From NCBI GenBank assembly GCA_018054915.1, contig JAGPIR010000084.1:1-6043 (forward strand): a stretch of 6,043 nucleotides of DNA, given 5' to 3'. This document shows, in pieces, positions 1 to 5,354 of this stretch. The translations under genes were made by a program, and so were the position numbers. The stretch is from Allobrachymonas sp. GTDB taxonomy: Bacteria; Pseudomonadota; Gammaproteobacteria; Burkholderiales; Burkholderiaceae_C. How positions within the stretch are numbered: position 1 is the stretch's first letter; each line of letters begins with the position of its first letter. The notes beneath the pieces were generated by a model that saw only the letters and a list, made by a program, of their open reading frames with translations, had not been told where the DNA came from and ran no database searches.

Positions 1-1268
1 GCATACAGCTGGCGCGGGCGGCCGATCTTGTATTCGGGGTCGGCCAGCATTTCGTTGAGCTGGGCGATCCAGCCCACGGTTCGCGCCAGCGCAAAAATGC
101 CGGTGAACAGGCCAACGGGTATGCCGATGGCGCGCTGAACGATGCCCGAATAGAAGTCGACGTTGGGGTACAGCTTGCGCGAAACGAAGTAATCGTCTTC
201 CAGGGCAATTTTTTCGAGCGCCTTGGCCAGCGCAAACAGCGGATCGTTTTCCAGGCCAAGCGCCGCCAGCACCTCGTTGCAGGTTTCCTGCATCAGCTTG
301 GCGCGCGGATCGTAGTTGCGGTAGACGCGATGGCCAAAACCCATGAGCTTGACGCCGGAGTTCTTGTCCTTGACCTTTTCCATGAACTCGCCGACCTTGG
401 CCACGCCACCCTGGCGCTGAATGTCTTCCAGCATGTTCAGGCAGGCTTCGTTGGCGCCGCCATGCGACGGCCCCCACAGGCAGGCCACGCCCGCCGCAAT
501 CGCCGCAAACGGATTGGTTCCCGACGAACCACACAGACGCACGGTGGAAGTCGAAGCATTCTGCTCGTGGTCGGCGTGCAAGGTGAAGATGCGGTCCATC
601 GCCCGCTCGATGACCGGGTTGACCTGGTAATCCTCGCAGGGCGTGCCAAACATCATGCGCAGGAAGTTGCCCGCGTAGCTCAGATTGTTGCGTGGATGCA
701 TGTAAGGCTCGCCAATGCCATATTTGTACGCCATGGCCACCAGCGTGGGCAACTTGGCGATCAGCCGCACGGCGGCCACATTGCGGTGCTCTGCGTTATG
801 AATATCCATGTTGTCGCCATAGAAGGCCGACATGGCACCCACCAGACCGGTCAGCACCGCCATGGGGTGTGCGTCACGGCGGAAGCCGCGCAGGAAAAAC
901 TGCATCTGCTCGTGCACCATGGTGTGGCTAAGGATGCGCGTGTGAAATTCGCTGCTTTGCTGCCGGTTGGGAAGTTCTCCATTGAGCAGCAGGTAGCAGG
1001 TGTCGAGGTAATCGCAATGAGCAGCCAGTTGCTCGATGGGGTAGCCGCGGTACAGCAGTTCGCCCTTGTCGCCGTCGATGTAGGTGATGGCCGACTGGCA
1101 CGCCGCAGTCGACAGGAACCCCGGATCGTAGGTGAACATGCCGGTTTGACCATACAACTTGCGGATGTCAATCACGTCCGGACCGATGGTGCCTTGATAA
1201 ACCGGTAGCTCCACGCTCGGCTTGCCATTGCTGAACGAAAGGGTGGCGACGTTTTCGGAAAGTTTCAT
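1..1268 (-). CDS. gltA: Citrate synthase, type II (NADH-sensitive hexameric family), C-terminus cut by window edge
   Basis: Condenses oxaloacetate with acetyl-CoA to citrate, the cytosolic entry step of the TCA cycle. Reading the minus strand from the ATG at 1268 gives 422 uninterrupted codons to the left edge. The family is usually about 430-437 residues, so only the tail is missing. The catalytic triad is visible: His269 in GPSHGGANEA, His313 in GFGHRVYRNYDP and Asp371 in NVDFYSG. The oxaloacetate-site motif HADHEQN is at about 231-237. Cys211 (in TPCEDY) aligns with E. coli Cys206 of the NADH inhibition site, which supports the allosteric Gram-negative type; actual NADH inhibition is inferred. 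The start is supported by AGGAA at 1277-1281, eight bases upstream. The gene is last in the visible cluster, 90 bases after sdhE. No clear terminator or promoter separates them, so co-transcription with sdh is possible. The related prpC and archaeal-type citrate synthases are less likely given the length and the Cys211 region. Confidence 0.97.
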   Translation of the reverse strand, partial: MKLSENVATLSFSNGKPSVELPVYQGTIGPDVIDIRKLYGQTGMFTYDPGFLSTAACQSAITYIDGDKGELLYRGYPIEQLAAHCDYLDTCYLLLNGELPNRQQSSEFHTRILSHTMVHEQMQFFLRGFRRDAHPMAVLTGLVGAMSAFYGDNMDIHNAEHRNVAAVRLIAKLPTLVAMAYKYGIGEPYMHPRNNLSYAGNFLRMMFGTPCEDYQVNPVIERAMDRIFTLHADHEQNASTSTVRLCGSSGTNPFAAIAAGVACLWGPSHGGANEACLNMLEDIQRQGGVAKVGEFMEKVKDKNSGVKLMGFGHRVYRNYDPRAKLMQETCNEVLAALGLENDPLFALAKALEKIALEDDYFVSRKLYPNVDFYSGIVQRAIGIPVGLFTGIFALARTVGWIAQLNEMLADPEYKIGRPRQLY

Positions 1269-1358
1269 GGGTGCGGTTCCTGGTGATGCGGCAAAAAGAA
1301 ATGAAGAACAAAGGTTTTTCGGCGACGCGGCGGATGTGAATTGCGGCGATCCGGGACT

Positions 1359-1643
1359 TCAGGTGCCCTCGGCCGGCCGCTGCATTTCCCGCAACAGGGC
1401 CAGCACGTCCGGGGTGACCCATGCGTCTTGTGGCTGCTTGCGGCGCAGCAGCAGGTCGAGCAAATCGTTGTCGGAAAGGTCCAGCAGGGTGTTCAGCGCA
1501 TCGGCCTGCTGCACCGTAATGCCGTGCGTATGCGCGTCGAGCCAATGGTGGATGATCAGTTCATTTTCCAATAGGCCACGCCGGCAGCGCCAGCGCAGGC
1601 GGCTAAGGCCCTGTTGCGACAAAACGGTGGCGGCATCGTTCAT
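1359..1643 (-). CDS. sdhE: SdhE, FAD assembly factor for succinate dehydrogenase (DUF339/YgfY family)
   Basis: A small cytosolic protein of 94 residues that promotes covalent attachment of FAD to SdhA. Recognised by the family signature RRGLLENE (residues 21-28), which contains the conserved RGxxE motif (Arg22, Gly23, Glu26) needed in characterised homologues. It also has the typical short all-helical layout, with a Leu/Asp-rich stretch near 50-66 (ALNTLLDLSDNDLLDLL) and a C-terminal QDAW segment. Length fits the family (about 80-100). The ATG at 1643 lies 23 bases after the sdhB stop with a modest AGG ribosome site upstream. The frame stays open far upstream into sdhB, but those extra codons overlap sdhB in another frame and are not coding. 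Placement directly after sdhB is usual in betaproteobacteria, and it puts the assembly factor beside its client. In E. coli the homologue (ygfY) lies away from sdh. It has also been annotated as the antitoxin CptB; the flavinylation role fits this context better. Confidence 0.93.
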   Translation of the reverse strand: MNDAATVLSQQGLSRLRWRCRRGLLENELIIHHWLDAHTHGITVQQADALNTLLDLSDNDLLDLLLRRKQPQDAWVTPDVLALLREMQRPAEGT

Positions 1644-1666
1644 TGTTTTTGCCTGGTGTCGGCCGT

Positions 1667-2368
1667 TCAGAGCACGCGCTGCGCCATCAGATCCTTGATC
1701 TTGCCGATGGCCTTGGCTGGATTCAGGCTCTTGGGGCAGACATCGGTGCAGTTCATGATGGTGTGGCAGCGGAACAGCCGGTAGGTGTTGTCCAAGTCGT
1801 CCAGGCGCTCGGCAGTGGCTTGGTCGCGGCTGTCGGCAATAAACCGGTAGGCCTGCAACAACCCGGCGGGACCGACAAATTTGTCGGGATTCCACCAGAA
1901 GCTCGGACAGGCGGTGGAGCACGAGGCGCACAAGATGCACTCGTACAGACCGTTCAATTCCTCGCGCTGCGCGGGCGACTGCAGGCGCTCGCGCGCTGGC
2001 GGCTGCTCGTGGTTGATCAGATAGGGCTTGACCGATTCGTACTGCTTGAAGAACATGGTCATGTCCACGATCAGGTCGCGCACCACGGGAATGCCGGGCA
2101 GCGGCTTCAAGACGATCGGGTCTTTGAGCGTGCGCAGGTTGGTCAGGCAGGCCAGGCCGTTCTTGCCATTGATGTTCATGGCGTCGGACCCGCACACGCC
2201 TTCGCGGCAGGAGCGGCGGAACGATAGCGTGGGATCCTGCTCCTTGAGCTTGACCAGGGCGTCGAGCAGCATGCGTTCGCTGCCATCGAGTTCGATGGTC
2301 ACGGTTTGCATGCGAGGCTTGGCGTCGCGATCGGGATCGTAGCGGTAGATTTTGAATGTGCGTTGCAT
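1667..2368 (-). CDS. sdhB: Succinate dehydrogenase iron-sulfur subunit
   Basis: Electron-transfer subunit of complex II (233 residues), carrying electrons from FAD in SdhA to ubiquinone at the membrane. The N-terminal ferredoxin-like domain (about 1-105) holds the 2Fe-2S ligands Cys54, Cys59 and Cys74 (SCREGVCGSD ... GLAC), with Asp62 in the place of the fourth ligand, as in E. coli SdhB. The C-terminal domain has CILCASCSTACP (144-155) and CHTIMNCTDVCP (201-212). By homology the 4Fe-4S cluster uses Cys144, 147, 150 and 211, and the 3Fe-4S cluster uses Cys154, 201 and 207. The second Trp of SFWWNP (Trp159) and His202 match quinone-site residues of the E. coli enzyme. The ATG at 2368 follows a GGAG ribosome site about ten bases upstream. 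It starts 43 bases after sdhA, the widest gap among the four subunit genes. All ligands are intact, and the three-cluster pattern with Asp favours succinate dehydrogenase over fumarate reductase. Confidence 0.98.
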   Translation of the reverse strand: MQRTFKIYRYDPDRDAKPRMQTVTIELDGSERMLLDALVKLKEQDPTLSFRRSCREGVCGSDAMNINGKNGLACLTNLRTLKDPIVLKPLPGIPVVRDLIVDMTMFFKQYESVKPYLINHEQPPARERLQSPAQREELNGLYECILCASCSTACPSFWWNPDKFVGPAGLLQAYRFIADSRDQATAERLDDLDNTYRLFRCHTIMNCTDVCPKSLNPAKAIGKIKDLMAQRVL

Positions 2369-2411
2369 GATGGAAATACTCCGGGGGCGCGCGCGTGTTG
2401 GAAGAATCGGG

Positions 2412-4217
2412 TCAGAACGTGCGCACCTGCGGCGGCACGGTGGCCACGGTCAGGGGTTTTGTCGTCACCGGCTTGTAGCTCAGGCTGTTGGTTGCGCTGT
2501 GCCACAGGGTGTGCTTCATCCATTCGGCGTCGTTGCGCCCCAGGCCCATGGTGGGGTGGTCGGCCGGGTATTCGTAGTCGTTGACCATGTGGGCGCCGCG
2601 GCATTCCTTGCGGGCTGCGGCAGACACGATGGTGGCTTGCGCCACTTCAATCAGATTCTGCACTTCCAGGGCTTCCACCCGGTCGGTGTTGAAGACCTGG
2701 GACTTGTCGCGCAGGTGCATGTGCGCCACGCGCTCGCGAATGGCGGCGATTTTCTCCACGCCTTCGTCCATCAGCGCCTGGGTGCGGAACACGCCGGCGT
2801 GCTGCTGCATGGCCTTGCGCATATCGGCCGCAATGGTCTGCGAATATTCGCCGTCGGTGCTGGCATCGAGCTTGGCCAGGCGCGCCAGGGTCTTGTCGGC
2901 GGTATCGGCCGGCAGCGGCTTGTGCGACCGGTTCGGCAGATCCGACTGCACCATGTGGTTGCCGGCAGCCTTGCCGAACACCAGCAGGTCGAGCAGCGAG
3001 TTGGTGCCCAGGCGGTTGGCGCCGTGCACGCTGACGCAGGCGCATTCGCCCACGGCATAGAGGCCGTTGACCACCCGGTTGGCGCCGTCCACATGTTCGA
3101 CCACCTGGCCGTTGATGTTGGTGGGAATGCCGCCCATCTGGTAATGGATGGTGGGCACCACCGGCACCGGCTCGCGCGTGATGTCCACATTGGCGAAGTG
3201 CAGGCCGATTTCGTGCACCGACGGCAGTCGCTTCAGAATGGTTTCAGCGCCCAGGTGATCCATCTTCATCAGGATGTGATCCTTGTTCGGGCCGCAGCCG
3301 CGGCCTTCTTTGATCTCCTGGTCCATCGAGCGCGAGACGAAGTCGCGCGGAGCCAGATCCTTGAGCGTGGGCGCATAGCGCTCCATGAAGCGTTCGCCTT
3401 CGCCATTGAGCAGGATCGCGCCTTCGCCGCGGCAGCCTTCAGTCAAGAGCACGCCCGCGTTGTGGACGCCGGTGGGGTGGAATTGCCAGAATTCCATATC
3501 CTGCAGCGGAATGCCTGCACGCGCCGCCATGCCCAGGCCGTCGCCCGTATTGATGAAGGCATTGGTGGACGAATGGTAGATGCGCCCGGCACCGCCAGTT
3601 GCCAGCAGGGTGGATTTGGCTTCGAGCACATAAACTTCGCCCGTTTCCATTTCCAGGGCGACCACGCCGAGCACGTCGCCGTCGGCGTCGCGGATCAGAT
3701 CGAGCGCCATCCACTCCACCAGGAACTGGGTGTGCGCCGTGAGGTTCTGCTGGTACAGCGTGTGCAACATGGCGTGGCCGGTGCGGTCGGCCGCAGCGCA
3801 GGCGCGCTGCACCGGCTTTTCACCGTGGTTGGCCGTGTGGCCGCCAAACGGACGCTGATAAATGGTGCCGTCGGGGTTGCGGTCGAACGGCATGCCGAAG
3901 TGTTCCATCTCGTAGACGACCTTGGGCGCCTCGCGGCACATGAACTCGATGGCGTCCTGGTCGCCGAGCCAGTCAGATCCCTTGATGGTGTCGTAGAAAT
4001 GCCATTCCCAATGGTCTTCGCTCATATTGCCGAGACTGGCGCTCACGCCGCCCTGCGCCGCCACCGTATGCGAACGAGTGGGGAAGACCTTGGAGAGCAC
4101 AGCCACTTTGAGCCCGGCGCGCGCCAGTTGCAGCGAAGCGCGCATGCCGGAGCCGCCTGCGCCCACAATCACCACATCAAACTTGCGCCGTGGCAGGTTT
4201 TGCATCATTGTTGTCAT
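2412..4217 (-). CDS. sdhA: Succinate dehydrogenase flavoprotein subunit
   Basis: Catalytic subunit of complex II (601 residues) on the cytoplasmic face of the membrane, oxidising succinate to fumarate with covalently bound FAD. The dinucleotide fold opens with DVVIVGAGGSGM (14-25). His50 in RSHTVAAQGG is the covalent FAD-attachment histidine. Substrate and catalytic residues by homology are His247 (QFHPTG), Thr259-Glu260 (LLTEGCRGEG), Arg291 as proton shuttle (APRDFVSR), His358 (PTIHYQMGG) and Arg402 (HGANRLGTNS). The C-terminal helical and capping domain runs to the end. The start at 4217 is chosen because GGAGG (4228-4232) lies ten bases upstream. The frame continues upstream into sdhD but without family similarity, and Mets at residues 4 and 5 are alternative starts farther from the ribosome site. 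It begins four bases after the sdhD stop, so translation is probably coupled. Anchor subunits next door with haem ligands, and SdhE downstream, support succinate dehydrogenase rather than fumarate reductase. Confidence 0.98.
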   Translation of the reverse strand: MTTMMQNLPRRKFDVVIVGAGGSGMRASLQLARAGLKVAVLSKVFPTRSHTVAAQGGVSASLGNMSEDHWEWHFYDTIKGSDWLGDQDAIEFMCREAPKVVYEMEHFGMPFDRNPDGTIYQRPFGGHTANHGEKPVQRACAAADRTGHAMLHTLYQQNLTAHTQFLVEWMALDLIRDADGDVLGVVALEMETGEVYVLEAKSTLLATGGAGRIYHSSTNAFINTGDGLGMAARAGIPLQDMEFWQFHPTGVHNAGVLLTEGCRGEGAILLNGEGERFMERYAPTLKDLAPRDFVSRSMDQEIKEGRGCGPNKDHILMKMDHLGAETILKRLPSVHEIGLHFANVDITREPVPVVPTIHYQMGGIPTNINGQVVEHVDGANRVVNGLYAVGECACVSVHGANRLGTNSLLDLLVFGKAAGNHMVQSDLPNRSHKPLPADTADKTLARLAKLDASTDGEYSQTIAADMRKAMQQHAGVFRTQALMDEGVEKIAAIRERVAHMHLRDKSQVFNTDRVEALEVQNLIEVAQATIVSAAARKECRGAHMVNDYEYPADHPTMGLGRNDAEWMKHTLWHSATNSLSYKPVTTKPLTVATVPPQVRTF

Positions 4218-4221
4218 TTGT

Positions 4222-4593
4222 TCAGAGCCTCCACAGAACCTGCAGCGCCCAGCCGGCACAGCCTGCCAGCCAGACGATCGCGCCGACATGCAGGACAAGG
4301 CGCAAGAAAACGGGTTTCACATAATCCATGAAAATGTCGCGCATGCCGACGAAGGTGTGCCAGCACAGAGCGAGGATGGCGATGAAGGTCAGACTCTTCA
4401 TCCATTGCGGGGCAAAGACGCCGGCCCAGGCGTCATAGGTGACGGGACCGGAAACCAGCAGCACGCGCGCGATCACCACGAACGTGAACAACAGCATCAG
4501 CACGGCGGTGACGCGCTGCATCAGCCAGTCACGCAGCCCGTGATGGGTGCCGCTGGTGGAACGTTTGCCTTGGAAAATGGGATTGGCAGCCAT
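4222..4593 (-). CDS. sdhD: Succinate dehydrogenase membrane anchor subunit SdhD
   Basis: A 123-residue inner-membrane protein that, with SdhC, anchors SdhAB, binds haem b and forms the ubiquinone site. Three hydrophobic segments are visible at about 28-48, 66-87 and 97-118. The family signature is CWHTFVGMRDIFMDYVKP (77-94): His79 matches the haem ligand His71 of E. coli SdhD, and Asp90-Tyr91 match the quinone-site Asp-Tyr pair. The ATG at 4593 is chosen because a perfect GGAGG (4600-4604) sits six bases upstream. The frame extends to a TTG at 4611 overlapping the sdhC stop, but that TTG has no ribosome site at the right distance and the extra six residues are not needed. It starts 14 bases after sdhC and stops four bases before sdhA; its last codons carry the sdhA ribosome site. 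Confidence 0.95.
   Translation of the reverse strand: MAANPIFQGKRSTSGTHHGLRDWLMQRVTAVLMLLFTFVVIARVLLVSGPVTYDAWAGVFAPQWMKSLTFIAILALCWHTFVGMRDIFMDYVKPVFLRLVLHVGAIVWLAGCAGWALQVLWRL
4228..4232 (-). promoter_or_regulatory. Ribosome-binding site deciding the sdhA start, inside the end of sdhD
   Basis: GGAGG on the minus strand lies ten bases before the ATG at 4217 and within the last codons of sdhD. It favours 4217 over the Mets three and four codons downstream and over the non-homologous upstream extension. Confidence 0.75.
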
Positions 4594-4599
4594 CTGGAA

Positions 4600-4604
4600 C
4601 CTCC
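4600..4604 (-). promoter_or_regulatory. Ribosome-binding site deciding the sdhD start
   Basis: A perfect GGAGG on the minus strand lies six bases before the ATG at 4593. It supports that codon over the upstream in-frame TTG at 4611. Confidence 0.8.
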
Positions 4605-4607
4605 GTT

Positions 4608-5048
4608 TCAATACAGGCCAAACAGCTTGGCACCCAGGGCCAGCGTCAGGGCGATGCTCGCGGCAAAGACGGCCAGTGCCGAAGCCGTACCGGTTTTTTT
4701 GTTCACCGTGCTGTGAAAAACATCCATGACCAGATGGCGCACGCCCGCACAGATGTGGTGCAGGAACGCCCAGATCATGCCCAGCACCACCAGCTTCACC
4801 AACCAGCCGGGAACGAATAGCAGCCCATCGAACAGTGCCGTGAAGCGCTCATAGGAAATTTCCGAAGTCAGCGAATGGTCGAACATCCAGACGAGCAGGG
4901 GCAACAGCACAAACAGGATGGCGCCGCTGACGCGGTGCAAAATCGACACCATGGCGCCCGGCGGCAGGCGATAGCCCAGGATGTCGGTGACCGAGATGTT
5001 GCGGAATTCACGCGGCCGCGTGACGGTTTTTGCAGGAGGGGATGCCAT
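4608..5048 (-). CDS. sdhC: Succinate dehydrogenase cytochrome b556 subunit SdhC
   Basis: A 146-residue inner-membrane subunit of complex II and first gene of the operon. The segment SILHRVSG (35-42) is the family signature; Ser35 and Arg39 match the ubiquinone-binding Ser27 and Arg31 of E. coli SdhC. His98 in LHHICAGVRHLVMD matches haem ligand His84. Three membrane segments lie at about 40-57, 82-102 and 122-145. The cytosolic N-terminus is basic (RPREFRN). Length is somewhat above E. coli SdhC (129), partly from a longer N-terminus and the loop near 60-82. The ATG at 5048 is the first ATG before the conserved region. A TTG thirty bases upstream keeps the frame open but has no support. Unlike sdhD and sdhA, there is no strong Shine-Dalgarno sequence; the region where it should lie is a small perfect palindrome (5052-5062). 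That makes the start slightly less certain and hints at control of translation. Confidence 0.95.
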   Translation of the reverse strand: MASPPAKTVTRPREFRNISVTDILGYRLPPGAMVSILHRVSGAILFVLLPLLVWMFDHSLTSEISYERFTALFDGLLFVPGWLVKLVVLGMIWAFLHHICAGVRHLVMDVFHSTVNKKTGTASALAVFAASIALTLALGAKLFGLY

Positions 5049-5051
5049 AAG

Positions 5052-5062
5052 ACTGGTCCAGT
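5052..5062 (-). repeat. Palindrome overlapping the expected sdhC ribosome-binding region
   Basis: The sequence ACTGG-T-CCAGT (plus strand) is a perfect inverted repeat ending three bases before the sdhC start codon. Its TACTGG half on the minus strand could also pair with CCAGTA farther upstream (5085-5090), leaving a 21-base loop. The two pairings exclude each other. Whether either forms in RNA is unknown. Confidence 0.35.
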
Positions 5063-5166
5063 AAAGGAAGAGCGCCAAGGCACGTACTGGCCAAGCGCCG
5101 CACAGAATAAAAAAGTAAGATCGATTTTAGGCGCAGTTGCCGGCAAACGCGGCCGACACGCCACAA

Positions 5167-5177
5167 AATGCTGCATT
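5167..5177 (-). repeat. Short inverted repeat just downstream of the candidate -10 box
   Basis: The plus strand reads AATGC-T-GCATT, a perfect palindrome with 5-bp arms around one base. If the TATACT box is used, it would lie at about +7 to +17, a typical place for a repressor operator. It does not match the usual GntR-family core (GT-N-TA-N-AC), so binding by the neighbouring regulator is only a guess. Confidence 0.25.
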
Positions 5178-5190
5178 GCACCAACGATTC

Positions 5191-5196
5191 AGTATA
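5191..5196 (-). promoter_or_regulatory. Candidate -10 box of the sdh operon promoter (TATACT)
   Basis: On the minus strand TATACT matches five of six bases of the sigma-70 -10 consensus, in an AT-rich patch of an otherwise GC-rich gap. A start near 5184 would give a leader of roughly 135 bases before the sdhC ATG. No good -35 hexamer lies 16-18 bases upstream (the bases there read about CATGTG), so if the promoter is real it may be weak or need an activator. Confidence 0.35.
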
Positions 5197-5354
5197 AATT
5201 GGGATGCGCACCACACATGCCGCCATGGCCTGCGCCGTCGCCCGATCACGCATTCCAGGCCGGGGGAAGGAGACGCAACACCCATCCCTTCGCGCAACTG
5301 GCACACAAAATGCACACCGGACGCTGCGGGCCTGCTCTTTTTGCTGTTGTCGCA

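Larger units (their letters stand above)
5049..5354 (-). other. Intergenic region between the GntR regulator gene and sdhC; probable sdh control region and leader
   Basis: There is no convincing gene in these 306 bases. Open frames on either strand are short, lack family-like sequence and lack ribosome sites. On the minus strand it holds, in order towards sdhC: a spaced direct repeat GTGTGC/GTGTGC (5301-5317), a TATACT -10-like box (5191-5196), a 5-bp-arm palindrome (5167-5177), a GTCGGC/GCCGGC hairpin (5139-5157), a six-T tract (5109-5114), and an 11-base palindrome just before the sdhC start (5052-5062). No strong terminator follows the regulator stop, so read-through from the regulator gene cannot be excluded. 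Confidence 0.7.

Noticed and set aside
330..1208. A 292-codon plus-strand open frame opposite gltA
   Set aside because: gltA reads without interruption on the other strand with all catalytic residues; the antisense product has no recognisable features.
1359..2195. A 278-residue minus-strand frame running from within sdhB through sdhE, as if SdhE had a long N-terminal extension
   Set aside because: The first two thirds are an Arg/Pro/Ala-rich overlap with sdhB in another frame. The SdhE family starts at the Met at 1643, which has its own ribosome site.
1904..2210. Asp62 of SdhB in place of a fourth cysteine as a possible damaged 2Fe-2S site
   Set aside because: Asp at this position is also found in the functional E. 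coli SdhB, so it is normal for this group.
1643..2227. A 194-codon plus-strand open frame opposite sdhB
   Set aside because: Low-complexity Ala/Gly/Val-rich product antisense to a gene with all Fe-S ligands intact; treated as a shadow.
2352..4331. A 659-codon open frame on the plus strand antisense to sdhA
   Set aside because: It lies fully opposite a well-conserved sdhA. Its product is rich in His, Gly, Val and Ala without recognisable domains, and such long antisense frames are expected opposite GC-rich genes with strong third-position GC bias.
5311..5345. GC-rich segment followed by CTCTTTTT on the plus strand as a terminator
   Set aside because: The stem is only about four base pairs with a mismatch or wobble, no plus-strand gene ends there, and it has no T-run in the minus-strand direction needed for the regulator gene.
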